DNA of 64,000 bases, taken from Certhia americana. Its lineage: Eukaryota > Chordata > Aves > Passeriformes > Certhiidae. The notes below the pieces were generated by a model, which worked only from the letters and a program-made list of their open reading frames with translations, did not search any database and was not told the DNA's origin. The stretch lies in NCBI GenBank assembly GCA_018697195.1, contig JAGMWU010000028.1:6712409-6776408 (forward strand). Reading direction: 5' to 3'. The number at the start of each line of letters is the position of its first letter. The stretch's first letter is position 1. The position numbers and the translations under genes were made by a program. This document shows positions 30,904 to 44,605 of the stretch, piece after piece.

Positions 30904-33900
30904 TGAAAGGAGCAGGATAATGACAGGGGTGCTGATCCATCCTGGTCAGACTGGGAGAAGGGAGGAAAGGAGGGGTGAATGTCAGAGAGGGATCCTGTGT
31001 CAGGACTGTGATGGATGAGGGAGATCCATGTTCTGGGAAGGGTGGCTGGGGCAGACAATGCCAGTGCCAGGAGCTGAGCAGGAGGAAACCAGACCCACGC
31101 AAAGGCCCTGATTAACCCTGCATTGAGACAGATCTGGGCTGCTGCTCTGGGTAAAACTGAAGGGCAAGCGAATTGCTCATAGTTTGGGCATTTCCAAATC
31201 CAGCGTGTCCTTGTCAATCTCTTGGACTGACAGACTGAGTGTCCCAAGTGGTTCAGGGCTGTGTGTGACCATGACAGTGAATGGGTCATACTCTCATTCA
31301 TGTGCTCTTCAGCTTCCTTCATCTTATTTTTCATAATCTCAGTCTCTCACTTTACACTCACCACTCACTCCTCTCTTTGCACCCAGCGAGTTCCAGTCTG
31401 AGGGTCTAACCAGTGCAAAGTTTCTTTCCCCATAGTGACCACAGAGGGGTTGAGCTGTCCAGGCAGCACTCAGTGGAGAGAAGTGGAGAAACCTCACATT
31501 TTTAACACCCAAACCAGCTGACCTGTACTCCCCAGTTCCACTACCAGTCTGGACTCCCTCTGGCTCCTCAGGCCACCTGGGTCACACTGACAGTTGCCCA
31601 ATCCTTGCTGGAAGCAAGAATGCACTGGTGAGATGCTCTCCTGGCCATCCTTTCCACCCCTTTCATGGCAATATTGAGGTGACTTGGATCCCACTCCAAA
31701 CTGGCAGCAGAGCAGAGAGTGAGCTGCTGATGCAGGAGAGTCAATCCAGCACAGAGAACAAGACTCTCAATAACCCAGAGGAAAACTCTAAGGAGCTCTA
31801 AAAAGCAGGGAGCAGTCCAATAAACCATTAACTGCTTCTGCTCATCTGCAAGTATATGAAAACAAAATTTCTGGGTATTGTACATGTTTGTCTTTGAAAG
31901 CACAATTTTACCTCTCTGTCCCATACATCTACACTAAAAATCCAGCTTTCACTTCCTGGTGTAGTATTTTCCCATCTATCCATCATCTTTCTAAGTGGCT
32001 ATCTGATATTCCAGGTGCCTTTCTTGTCCCTGCTCTCCCTCTTTATTTATCCTGCTGGACAATTTGTGTCTCCTTTGTAGCTTTTGAACATTCACCTCAT
32101 GAACACCTTATGAACACCAATAATAAGATCATTGAGATCTGCAGTTTGTCTTCTCTGGAACAGTTCTGGCCTCCTTCCTGACTCTCTAGGTATGCCTGCA
32201 AAAATAGCACAAGTGCATCACTCACTGCTGACCACAGCCTTGAGAAATAAACTTCCTTAAACAACAAGCCACAGACGTCTGCAGCAGAAGCCAAGACTCA
32301 CTGGCCTTGCCACATGCCACAAAGGTCACCAACCCCAAACTGCTTCAGCAGACAGGACAGAATGCCAGAAGTAAAGGACATATAAATCTAATGACTGTCA
32401 GCTTAACTATGTCAGCTGATTGCTGAGCTCAACAAGAGGGGGAAAGGAGAAAGTTTTGCCCCAGTTTAACTTTGTAAGTCTCAAGGAATTGGGACCATTT
32501 TCAACACAATTGGTTTTACCAAATCCTTAAGCATTTCACCCAGGAAAGGTTCTTTAATCCTCAACTCTGTGGTGTATCAGTCAAACCAAATACAGGCCCC
32601 AGATCTGGTAAGAAGGTGGCAGGAAACCTGGGAGTTTCCACAAAACAGCTGAGGCCTGTAGGATTTATTTAGCTGCTGTAATTCTTGAAAAGGGTTTGTT
32701 ATTTGCCACTTTACATTTCCCTAAGCATTGTTTCCAGAGACACAAGGGCAATGCACTCCTACAAGGTTCAAGGTCAAGCAAAGTCACACAGTCACAGAAT
32801 CACAGAATCATTTAGCTTTGAAAAGCTCTCAAAGATCATTTAGTCCAACATTCCCCCAGCACTGCCATGTTCACCTCTAGACCCTGCCCACACATTTTTT
32901 GTACACTTTGTTAAATGTGTGGAAATGGATAAAGGGCTAAAAGGAGGCAACAAAAATTAATACAAGAGAGCTCAAGGTAAAGGTTGGAGTCCTGGTGCCT
33001 GTCAGCAAAGGCATGATATGAAGAAGGGCAAGCACTGCAGAAAGAATTCCTAAGCTGAAAACCATCCTGACAAATCTTTTCCCATAAACCAAAAGAGGGA
33101 GCTTGGAGGTGGAAGTTTCCAAACATCAGCATGTCAGAGTCACGGATTTAGGATTCCTGGCAACATTTCTCTTCTAATGATTTTGCTTACCAGAAAGTCT
33201 GTCATTAAGGTCCTGTGAGGAATTACTGTCATGCTGCAGTCTGATATCAGCTATTATTAATAACTGGGGAGTCCTAGCTTATGAAAGGAATAGATTTGGG
33301 TGTGCTCAGAGAAGATCTGTGTAGTTTCATCTGCATTTAATAGGGAAGAAACCATGAGTGATCAGGTTCCTTTGACCTTGTACAGGTGCTCTGAGATGCC
33401 ATTCCTGCCAGGGAACTGGGTCTATTGCTACACTCAGGGGCCTGACTCTGATCCTCAAGTTTTTTGTCACAGTACGAAGTCAATTTTAAGACCACAGTTC
33501 AGCTGTTTCATCCCTGAATTGGGGCAGATTTTCATCTCTCTGGTCCATTTTCATCTCTCTTGAAATCTGCTGGTTTCCTTCATTTCTATGTTCCATAGCT
33601 TCCTGAGGCTTCTGTCTGAGACTGACTTAAGTGGAGATGCTCACAAATGAGAGACCCAAGCATAGGGACCTCCACACCAAACAGAGATGGAAAAAAAAGT
33701 TATTTTTATTTCTACTATGACCTTAATTCCCCAAGGTACTCCCTTCACATCTTCCTCACACATCCAGACTGTTACGTTTCTTGTCCTGATGAATCTGAGA
33801 AGAGGTGCTTTGCCTTTTATGCCTTTTCCAACCCGGTCTGTTTGCAAAGCCTGGTTAAGTGATTAAGTAAGAATTGACAAATATCAGCCTAGGTAGGACA

Positions 33901-36295
33901 GTACAGATTCCTTAGGACAAGCAGAGAAAAAATCTAGACCAAAAAAAGAAGATGAAATGGGTTGACTCTGCAGCACTGAGAGGGTGAGAATATGTGAAGC
34001 CTCCATCTTAAATCATAAAGATGGCAAAAATGGTGATGACAAAGATGACTGGAGAACAGAGGACACAGGAATGGAAATCACTGTGAGAGCATGGACAGAA
34101 GACTCCATGTGCAATTCTAGCATGAGCTGGTAAGTATTGCTGTTAGCAAAATATCAGTGCCAGTTTTTGATCCCAATTTTTGAGGCCTCCACCACAATCC
34201 AGGAAACATGGCTGTTTGTTCATGTTGAAAACCAAGTTTCTCAGGCAGAAGGATATGTGGAGGTAGCACCATAGGCTATTCAGGTAGTGGAGGGCAAATT
34301 GTATTAAAATAGAGTGAGTAAGGTTACTTTGTTCAGCCCAACAAAAGAGAGACGGGTGATAAAAAAATATTAAATATCTTACAAAGGCAAGATATTTATA
34401 TCTTATAAATACCAAAAGGGGACACAAGGTGTGAAAGGGACAAAGAAAATAACTCTATATAAAGAGGAATATCAGGATACTTTTAACCACCATCAGTGGT
34501 TAGCCCAGCCTCTTGGCTGGAATAACAACATGTAATGTCTGACAGAGTTACCATAGATTTATTTTTTAATGGGAACTCGGTGTCACAGCTTTCTGCCACT
34601 CAAATTCAGAGGCCTTTTCTAAGGTCAGGAGATCTGGGAGGACAAATGGCCAGGAGATACTGAGCTCAGAAACTCTTGGCTGCAGTAAATGCCAGTTGGG
34701 GGGTGACTTGCTATACAGCTATTTTGGCAATTTGTTGTCCTGACCCTTGGACATTCTCTTTTAATTGCCAGCCTACAGTGAATTGTGTGAAAGCACGACG
34801 GCCCCCATGTCCCAGCCCAGCAGCAGGGCTGTGGGGAGAGCTCTGGATACCCCAGTGCACTTATTTCGGTGAACAAGGCAGTGTCACAGCATATTTACAG
34901 GCTGCCAACACCCTGCCAGAGAAGCCCTTGGAACAGGAGGTTCCAATTCTTACCCACTGTAAGACCTCCATATCCTTTAGACATAAATCCCAGATGAGTG
35001 TTTCATCCAAACAGAAATACACCTTTTGTGTGTATCTGTTCTCTGCTCTGATGGTTCTTCCTCGTTTGTGTGTGGGTGCCTCTGACTGCTTTTAATAGGA
35101 CCTGCTGGGGACTCTGGGGCCTCAGAATCACCACAGTTTCCTGGGGTTCATGACTGCTGACTTGTGATAGCGAATGTGGGAAGCTGTGACCAAGGAGTGT
35201 CCCCTCCTCCCCCCAGTACACCCAGCTGAGAGTAGAGCTGACAGCAGAGCTCCTGCCCCAGCGCCCTGCACCCAGGGGCTGTGTCCCTGCTGCAGACCAT
35301 AAATTACCCACAGCCAGCTTTAACACCTCCACAGAGTTATGCCCCAAAGCTTTTGGTCCCAGCAGCTCTGGAAGGGGTCAGTGCCTCTGCCTGTCCAAGC
35401 AGGTGTTGATAATGAGGAAATGCCCCCTGCTGTGGTGAGAGGAATTTTAGAAGCTGTGAGGAGAGGTCGCAAGCGAGGGAGGGTAGTGCAGGTGGCTGCA
35501 CCCACTGACTGCCCTGGGCACTTGGCCTCAAGGACAGACCTCTCTCTGCAAACAGATCCCTGGCAGAGCCTTTGCCAAACACAACTGCTACAACAGCCTT
35601 AGGGCCATGCCTTATGGTTAGGAATGATCTGCTGCAGCATAAATCCCCAGACTTTCCTGAGGAGGTGGGAAATGCAGAGTTCTTGCATTGTTTCACTTGA
35701 GAAATGACCATTCCTGAGGCAAAGTTTGGAAAAATCTTTCTCTAGATTTCGAAACAAAACACACAGGACACAACCATTCTACAGTCCACAGTCCCTTTCG
35801 GAGCTACGGAGAGCATGCAGAAGCTCTCAGTCATTTCTCCATGTTTGGTGAGATGCACTCAATAATTTGGCTGTGAATAAGTCTCAGTACGACCATGCAG
35901 AAAGGAAATTCAGCATGGAAACAGCAGAAAGAAAGCGAAATAAAAGTCCCTTCATACTCATAAGTGATATTTTCTCACACTCCATCATTCCCCAGAGGTG
36001 AGGAATTGCCTTACTTTGATTATTCTGGATGAAGTGTGTGAAGCAGACCCAGGGTGAGGTGCTAAGACCAGGGCCATGCTAACACAGGTCTGGCACAACC
36101 CCATCACCACCTGCAGCACTTGGCTGTTTGTGCTGAGTCCCTGTGAGTACCTGGGGTAACCCCTGAATTCCCAGCACACACATTCTGAATGAAATGATTC
36201 AGCAGAGCCTCTATTCCTGCCAGTGCCAGAATCCACCTCCCTTTCATGCCCCATTTCCTTCACAGGACTGCAGGAAGGGAGCTGGCCAGGGCCTG
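30904..36295. other. Gene-free DNA
   Basis: It contains one CR1 3' fragment (about 32786-32895). No exon was recognised. Confidence 0.6.
32786..32895 (-). mobile_element. CR1 3' fragment, minus strand
   Basis: It starts with cagtcacagaatcacagaat (the CR1 terminal octamer-like repeats in antisense), then agatcatttagtccaacatt. Confidence 0.8.
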
Positions 36296-36516
36296 CTTAA
36301 ATTGAATATTAAGAAAAATTTCTTCAGAGGGTGATCAAGCCCTGGCACAGCTACCCAGGGCAGTGGTGGAGTCACCATCCCTAGAAGTGTCCAGAAAACA
36401 AATGGATGTGGAGCTTAGTGATGTGGATTAGTGATGGCTTGTGCAGAGCTGGGTTAATGGTTGGACTGGAAGATCTTGGAAATTATTTTGGCATAAATGA
36501 TTCTGTGATCCTGTGG
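36296..36516 (+). mobile_element. CR1 fragment, plus strand
   Basis: It contains aagaaaaatttcttcagagg, gtcaccatccctagaagtgt, ggttggactggaagatcttg and ends atgattctgtgatcctgtg. Confidence 0.88.
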
Positions 36517-37281
36517 CTCATGGTCAGGGCTGCTGGGGGCACAAGATCTCCGGCCTGAGTACTGCTGGTCCTGAGAAGATGCCACACTTGCTCCTGGCTT
36601 TTTCTTTGCACTGACATGGCCATATTGTGCTCTCCAGTTTCCTAAGGAGCAGGTCTCCTGTTTCCAATGGCGCAGGACAGTTAGCTCCACATTAAAGCTA
36701 AGGATTGACCCTGTAGAGGAAACCCTGGAGCTGGGAAGGTGTGATCCCATCCCAGTCTCCCAGGACAGGTCATTGAAGCAGATCTCTGTTCCTCTGCCCT
36801 ACAGTCTGTGTGAGGAGGGCCTCCCCTGAACCATGAATTACAGCACACAATTAGTTCCACTGATCCAGAGCCTCCCAGCACAGTCCTGGCAAACTGCCCT
36901 TCCTCCCACTTCTCCCTCATTAGGCTGCTCCTTCCTTGCTTGGTCTTTAATTAGCTTGTCATCAGCAACTTGGCCTGGACTGAATACACTGCATTGTCCC
37001 AAATAAAACTGTGTAAGACAGATGGGACACCAAAGCAGCAAGAGAGGAGGGTAAGAAGACTTGCAAAGCCATCAATACGTGTCTGACTGCAGGGACAGGC
37101 TTGCCAGGGGCAGCAGTAAGATTTCATCTGGCTTGGGCAAACTGGGGGTGTTCAAACTAGATTGGCTGAGACCCAGCAACCTCATTTCAGCAAACCCAAC
37201 GTAAGTCCAGCACAGGGAGAGACAAACCCCAGCAAAACCAGTGGCCTTAAGGAGTGAAGCTGTTTATTGTGGCATTGAAGT
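36517..37281. other. Gene-free DNA
   Basis: Nothing was recognised. Confidence 0.6.
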
Positions 37282-37640
37282 TGTCAAGAAAATTAATCCA
37301 CAAACACCCGAGGTTTATGTCCAAAAAGGAGACAGAGGAGTCCTGTCATTATATTTGAATAAAGGGAGAGGTCATGGGGCATTTCCCCTGGGGTCTTTTC
37401 AAAGTTTTAGAGGATACAGCCTCCAAATTTCCTGGCCACATTTCCCTCTCTTTCCCAATTGGCTGTGGTTCTTGAGAGGTACAGAATTCCCGAATTGCCT
37501 CATACAGACCCCTTCTAAAGTGTACCTCACCCCCTCGTTTTCTTTTCCTATGGGATTTATGGTTCCTCCCATTGCTTCTTTCATCTCTGAGTATCTAGCT
37601 TTACCCACAGTTTGTTTTTAAGGACACATCCCTCTCAATC
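37282..37640 (-). mobile_element. LTR remnant, minus strand (same family as 48430-48860)
   Basis: Read on the minus strand it has agccaattggg, a CCAAT-like box, then ccctttattcaaat, ctgtctcctttttggacata, aacctcgggtgtttgtgg and an end at cttgaca. These blocks match the plus-strand element at 48430-48860 in the same order. The upstream border is uncertain. Confidence 0.65.
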
Positions 37641-38454
37641 CTTTCAAAGGGAAGTGCCCAACCTTGGCACTTGGCTTGGAGCACCTTCACAGGGAAGCGT
37701 CACATCCTTGACTCCCTTTTTTCCCTCGTTCAGAAGCCAACTGGTGGCCTCAGATCCCCTTTTCCCTGTATTCTGCAGGAGGTTTATTCCCTGTGTGCCA
37801 CACACAAAGCTCACAGACACTCCCTGGTGCCACTGCAGAGCCTGGAGCCAGCACACGGGAGGGGACGGGGCAGCAGCAGTGCTGCAGGGGAGGGCAGCCC
37901 AGCAAACTGGCACCTGTTGTCAGGCAGAAGCCAAGGCTGGTGTCAGCCTGCTGAAAATGTTTCCCCTTTGACCTTGGGGACCTTTCCTATCACACTTTAT
38001 GAGGCACACTGCTCCCATTAAGTGCCACTTGATCCTCTGCTAATGCAGCAGTTATGAAAGGCCCATAGCACTTGTCACTAGGATAAACACCTTCCGAGTG
38101 GGAGAAGCTGTGGGGAAGGGGCACACACACCCTCCCCTGTGCTCCCTCACATCCCTTCCCTGTCTGTCCATCATCACTGTCACAGCCTCTGGTTTGGAGC
38201 AGGAAAGCTGAGCCTGACTGCAGCACTGCCTGCCTCTGCTGCCAGGGCCTGAACGATTACACAGAGAGGGGCTGCTTGGGTTCATCAAACATTGTCCTGC
38301 AAGAGAGGGATTCAGGGCACAGCACTGTGTGTGAAGTGTCCCTTCAATCCTGCAGATCACACAAGCTCAACCAGCTGTGATGGGGATAAGTCCTGTTGTG
38401 GCCACCCCTGTCCAGTCAGGGCTCACAGCCCTCTGCAGCTTTAGTGTCCTCAGG
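37641..38454. other. Gene-free DNA
   Basis: Nothing was recognised beyond possible LTR flank. Confidence 0.55.
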
Positions 38455-38710
38455 AAAAAAGGCTTAAGGTGTGCCAGGGAAAGTTGGAAATTAGGAGATA
38501 TTTTTTTACATTAAGGGTTATTAACATTGCAACGGGCTGCCAAGGGAGCTTTGGAGTCCCCAACCCTAGTCCCCAGTCCTAGTTCCCCAAAGGAACAACT
38601 GGATGTAGCACTCAGTGCTCTGGCCTGGGTGATAAAGTGGGGGTCAGGCATAGCTTGGACTTGATGATTTCAATGGTCTTTTTCAATCTAAATAATTCTG
38701 TGATTCTGTC
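38455..38710 (+). mobile_element. CR1 fragment, plus strand
   Basis: It contains aacgggctgccaagggagct, tggacttgatgatttcaatg, gtctttttcaatctaaataa and ends ttctgtgattctgtc. Confidence 0.85.
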
Positions 38711-41700
38711 TCAGGGGAAGCATAAACCCACCTTCCCTGCTGGAATGCTCCTTGGCACTGCCCTCAGCCTTCACAGGTGCAGCTTGGATGTTTGGGTGAC
38801 CTGAGCAGGATCTCCAAGGGGCTGACACTAATGGGGGGTAGGTGGGAACCACTGCCCTGTAGGACTTGCCCAAAGAAAAGAAGAGCTTGAGGGCCAGGGC
38901 AGCCTGCTCAGAGTACAAACAAGCTGACATTAATGTCTTGCCAGCCAGCCCCTCCCAGCTCCTTGTCAGGCTCAAAAGAGTGACCAGCACCAAAGGATTT
39001 TGTCAGACCTTTGATAAAGGTGACTAAATTGATACTTCTACCCCAGAACAGGACTGGACACAAACAGAATATGACTTACCAGCCCTGTGGAGAGTCCCCC
39101 AGAAATGGACTGACTTTGGAAGAAATAGCACACATAGGCAGATTTTAGTGAATTGAAAGGTTTTCAGCATCTGCACTGAAATATTTGTCAAATGAGAAGA
39201 AAAAGCAATTAAATTAAGTCCCTTTCTTTTCCAGAAGCTCTGGTGCTCCAGCCCTGGCTCTCTGAACTGTGTCAGAGGCCTCCTGGGTCTCAGGGAGCAA
39301 GAAAACCATCAGCAGAAGTATCTGAGGTGTTTTCAGCAGCTGTGATGGATGGTGATGGTGGCAGCACTGTTTGGCCTGTGGCTTACCTGGGTGGGGAGTG
39401 CTCAAGGTGTGCACATTTGCCTTGTCCCTGTCTGACAAGGACTGCATGGGCTGAGATTGCTTTGGGGCAAACAGGAGATGAGTCAGCCCTGGGTTTGAAA
39501 TAAATCCTTTCTGAACTAGACATCTACAGAGGGGAGTTCTGCTGGTCACTAATCCCTGTGCAATGCCTTGAATCAGAACTGTGTCACAAAACAGTAACAT
39601 AGAAGGGAAGAAACTTTTGAAGTCTCTAATCCAAACCCAAACTCTTCAAGAGCTCTACCTGCTCAGGCATTTTTGGCTCTTGTGGGATCAAACGTTAGAA
39701 GCAGCAGTGGTTTGTAGAATCACAGCTCTCTGCACCAGTAAGAGCTGGATATCGCAAACACAACGATGATCCGTGCTCCTGGGACACCATGCAGAGCTGG
39801 AACCACTCCTAGGGACTATCTGGACATTCCTGTATTACCCATCATGAGCATTCCCCAACAAGGAAAGCCTGGGAAGGGGCTGTAAAATCTGCCTATTGCA
39901 GTAAGATCAATTTTCAGAAGAATTTCCCCTATTGTCTAGCAGGAATGGGGGCAGTAAAGGAGACTCTCTCCACTGTCTTTAAATCTTTCCACAGGAGACA
40001 TTTCTGCCCATCTGACCTGTGGCTGAGCGGCTTCCCCCCCAGTTTTCCCTTGCATGAAAATGACAAATTACACAGCTCTGGGATATAAGATTGTTGAAGT
40101 AAAAAGGGAGGGAAGTCATCTCAGCTCTCAAGAGAAATGTTCTGACATATGACTGCCCTCCATATGGTGATAATGGGGTATAATTTATACGGGTAGAAAT
40201 CCCTCTTCCCACTCTAACAATGTTTTGTTTGCTTTGTCCTGAATAATGAGCCCACTTGTGCCCTGTAATTGTTCAGAACACATGTGCAGAGTTCCTAACC
40301 CTGGGCAATGACAAGAAATTTCATCAGCTCAAATAAATATCCCTGCCTCACCAAGACAGGCCCTCATGCTTTAAATGTCACACTTCCCTACCTGCCAACA
40401 TTGGAACTCCATAAATAGGACCAGCCGGGAAGGGGGTTGGGATGTGCACTGCCACCCACGAGATACCTGTGAGGCAAGGACAGATGCTTAGAGGGAGCAC
40501 AGGGTAAGTAAAGAGCACAGCAGCAGGCAGGAGAGGCCTGGCCCCCAAGGCTGGGGCAGCCTGATGGATCACTGAGCAATCCAGAGCTCCCTCTGGAGCA
40601 GGCTGGCTCTGGGCATTTCTTTGCTTTCACAGCACTTCTGCACTGCTCCAACATCTGCAGCAAGGCTCCACTGGAGACTCCACATCCCTGCAGCTGACTC
40701 TGGTTCAGGACATGCTCAGAACATCCAGTGCAGTGCTTGCTGATGTTGCTGTCAATCTTTCCATCCTTGCCAGTGCATTCCGAAGCAGGACATGACCACC
40801 TGCTGCCAGCACCTTCCCAAAACCTACAAGTATCTTCCAGTGTTGCAGCAGATGCCTGCTGGCACAGTAGCTCCCACCCCCTTTCCCACACAAAGGCTGC
40901 TCTCAGGGGTTTGTGATTCCCAGCACGGTAGGTCTCCCATGTTTCCACAGAAAGAGCAAGAACAGCCCTTCACAGATGTTCTTCACTCCTACAGCCATGG
41001 GCTGAATCTTGCTCTGCATTCCACACCCCTCCCAGCCCTCTGTTACTGAGCCCAAGACAGCAGTGGAAGGAAATGGGACTTTTGGCTCATTCCCACTGCT
41101 CCTGAGCCCATCCACTGGGCCAGTAAGGCCAGAACCATCCAGCACAGTGTCAGTGGTGCAGAAGCACTCACTGGTGATGCGTCCCATGTACAGGTCATTC
41201 CTGACAAAAACACCTCTTGGAACCAACTCTTGAAATAATCCTGCCAAAGAGAGAGTCAGCACAGCAGAAATGTAGAGCAGGTTTTGTGTCCAGGCCCTCC
41301 TTTGTCTTCCCTTTCAAGGAGAAGGCTCTTTGACAAGTAGGAATAACCTCTATCCAACCAGGGCCTGCCTTCTGGAGAAGCTGTTAATTGCCTCTCGAAG
41401 TCTTCTGTCAGCAACATTATCCTGTCCTGTTCTGCCCAGACTGGCTAGGGATTGTCCTGGTCAGTGGCTGCAGTGGGACATGGAGAAGGGAAAGGTGAAA
41501 TACGATATGAGAAATAAAACCTATGGCAGCAAGCAATGCTAATCAAAAAATCGTGAGGGAAGCAGCATTCCAGGGAGGAGGGAATGCTGGGGGAGGAAAA
41601 GCATGGACCTCTCTTGACAAAGGTCCAGGTTATTTTAAAAGGACCCAAGGAATTATATTTTAATGTCTATTTTTAATACAACCTACACATGTGCTGAGAG

Positions 41701-43489
41701 CACTGCCTACCATGCTGCTATCTTGTTACTTCCCAAATTAGCAGCAAAAAGATTAATTTAGACAGAAGGGAATATTATTTAACAAAAGTGTCTCTGCTTT
41801 CTGGGGAAGACGTCTGACCTGAAAAGATCATGTCCAGGGAAACCCCACACCACAGACAATACCTCAGGGACAAGAGCCCCACAGCTGGAAACACAACAGT
41901 TTAGGGTAGATCTGCACAGCTGGGTGACAGATAATGATGTTAGATGAGTATAACACATCACTTTAATTGAACATAAATGTATGTTTGTCACAGCTGACAA
42001 CAAAAGGTGTGGAGATAAAAATGACCAGTGTATTACTGGGAGCCTTCAGCAGCTTCCTACCTGCCTGTCTGTGTTTGCTTTTCTGGTTTACATTTTATTT
42101 TGTCCAAGCAATACAGAAATGAAAGGCTTGTGCTCATTCCCTGTCCCTTTTCCAAGGGCTGCAAAGCCCCTGACAAACTCCCAGCTCTCTCTGGGCTGAG
42201 CCCTACAGGAAACAACCAGCTTCCCTAGCTCTCCTCCTCCCCAAGGCCAGTCCTGCAGGGAGAAGCAAAACTCCCATCCACACTGCTGGATTCACAGGGA
42301 TGATCCATTTGGGGCCCCCAAATTAAAGGCTGATGGCAGAGCTGAGAAAGCACATTTATTTTTACTGAGGGAACCTGCCCACCTATTGTGTTCTCTTCTG
42401 TGCCAGAGGAAATGAGCACATACTTTACTTGCACTGAAATCACTCCCTTCAAACACAACTGAATCACTTCTCCTAGTCTCTACTAAGGTTTCTGGAGAGC
42501 ATCCTGCACCAAGGGGGGCAAATACAGGTGGGATTCAATAACCACAGTACCCTCCTAGTCCCACCAAACAGAGAAATTTATCCTGCCCAGAGGTCTCCCC
42601 AGGAATTTTTTTTATTCTTTCCAAAACAGAGCAGCTGTTTAACAGCAACTCAGCATGGCAGGTCAGAAGATGATGAATTCTGTGTCCACTTGGGAATTTT
42701 CAGGGAAGCAAAACCCCAACTGTGCAAATTGGAAGGCTGAGACACATGGTCGGAAACTGCACTGAGCAACCTTTCCAAACCATAGGTCTTGATTATAAAG
42801 TGCCCAGAAGGTAGTGACCTCTACTAGCAAAGACTTCCTTGGTCTCACATGTAGAATTTTCCCCCATTGTTCCTGCTGTTGGAACAAATGAATGAATCTC
42901 TTGTTTTACTTTGTTTGTGCGCATGGCTTTTGCTTTACTTATTAACTGATTTATCTCACCCACAAGATGTCTCACTTTCACTCCTCTGACTCTCTGCCCA
43001 TCACACTGTGGAGAAGTGAGCGAGTATGAGGCTGACTTGGCAGCTGGGTTAAACCAGGACACCCACTGGGAGGCAGGAGGAGTCCCTGACCATCAAGCCA
43101 GACCTATAGCTCCAAGCTGGCCAGGTTTAAGGAGCAGTCACAGCATGAGGTGTACTGAGATGACTGCAGCCCTCCTGCACAAGCTTAGAAGGCAAAACCA
43201 AGCCCCAGAAGGCCTGATGCCAAAAATACACTTAGGCATAATTGTTTGTGCAATTCCATCAAAAAGTCTTGGAAAAACTTTTTTTTTTTTTTTTTTTGGC
43301 TGAATCAGGTGTTACAGAAAAGGGAGACAATGGCAGTGATTCTCTACCAAGTAAGAAGGAGCAAAACTTCCTAGGACACCCACGTGGAACAGGAATGGGT
43401 GCTGAGCAGTCCCCAGAGGCTGCAGCCTCTCAGCCTCACAATTAGGATCCATCATAGCCACCCTGATTCTATTCCCTCCCCTCTTCTCC
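38711..43489. other. Gene-free DNA
   Basis: No gene or clear element was recognised. A T-run of about 19 lies near 43280. Confidence 0.6.
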
Positions 43490-43845
43490 TGTGGAAGAAT
43501 AGTTAGAGAATAAGGGACATGTGAATCTACATCAGTTTGCAAGTGTAAAGTTAACAAAGTTTAAGACTCAGCTAAGCTGACAAGGTCACCGTGCCCTTGT
43601 AGGAGAGCATTATAACAACAACGAAGTTTTGTAGCTGATAAAGGGGGAAAGGAATGTTAACACTGATCCACGAGTGTAAGAAACTAAGAGGAGTTAACGT
43701 TTCTGGGAGTAGCGAATGATTAGCTTGCATTTGCACTACATATGAGCTTCATTATGAATTGTATAAAAGACATAACTAATGGAATAAAGTTGAGACTTAC
43801 TGATCTCTCATACTGAGAGCAGTCTGTTCTCCCGCTGACCCCAAC
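43490..43845 (+). mobile_element. Solo LTR of an endogenous retrovirus with a 6-bp target-site duplication
   Basis: A 356-bp element begins TGTGGAAG and ends CCCAACA (TG...CA, with TGT/ACA ends). It is flanked on both sides by the direct repeat ttctcc (43484-43489 and 43846-43851). Inside is a TATA box (gtataaaag near 43761) with AATAAA about 20 bp downstream (43783-43788), the expected promoter and poly-A order. There is no internal retroviral sequence, so this is a solo LTR. The 6-bp duplication points to an ERVK/alpha-beta-like integrase; that class assignment is inference. Confidence 0.88.
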
Positions 43846-43851
43846 ATTCTC

Positions 43852-44345
43852 CTACATCACACACATGGCAGGGGGAGGGTAGCAGGGAGGGTGGCACTGT
43901 AGCTTCACAGACATCTCTACACCAAGGAGCTGGAAGCACCCCTTGCTGTGGGCAGTGCTCTACCCTCCTGGCTTGGAAGATGAAAATATTTTGGGTCTGG
44001 ATTTGCCAAGTGGCCACATGCCTCAATTTCATCAGACCACAATTCCCTACCCTTCCCATGGCAGCTCCCTCTCAGGAAGCTCAAGCTCTTGTTGGGTTCA
44101 CAGCAGGGCTGTGCATCACCACACAGGATCCCAGGCTCCAGGACAGAACATCAGCTCTTGAAAAATACTCAGGCCACAGAGAATTCCCTTTTCCCTCTGT
44201 TTCCTTGGAAAAGCACAGTGAAATCAGGCAGAGGGAAGCAGTGTGGACCAGAACACTGCTCTGGGGTGCAGCCACTCTCTCCTTTAGTCTCAGCACTGCA
44301 GAAGGCTTGGCTGAACCCAGAGGAGGCCCTGCTCCTCAGCCATCC
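43852..44345. other. Gene-free DNA
   Basis: Nothing was recognised between the solo LTR and the next CR1 fragment. Confidence 0.55.
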
Positions 44346-44605
44346 TGTATCACAGAACCACAGAATCACAGAACCACAGAATCACAGAGTCTGGAAAAGC
44401 CCCCCTGAGTTCATTGAGTCTAACCTGTGACCAATGCCCACCTTGTCAACCAGACCATGGAGCACTGAGTGTCACTCTGGGCTTTCCTGAAACATCCCGG
44501 CATGGTGATTCCACCACCTCCCTGGGCACCCCATTCCAATATCTAATCACCCTTTCTGTGAAGAAATTTTTCCTAATGTCCATTCTGAGCCTTCCCTAGC
44601 ACATG
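44346..44605 (-). mobile_element. CR1 fragment, minus strand
   Basis: It starts with tandem cacagaaccacagaatcac, the CR1 3' terminal repeats in antisense. It continues with gagttcattgagtctaacct, gggcaccccattccaatatc and gaagaaatttttcctaatgt. Confidence 0.9.

Noticed and set aside
30516..31334. Open frames with repeated WMDG or SIHP residues
   Set aside because: They are translations of the (GATG)n microsatellite across an assembly gap.
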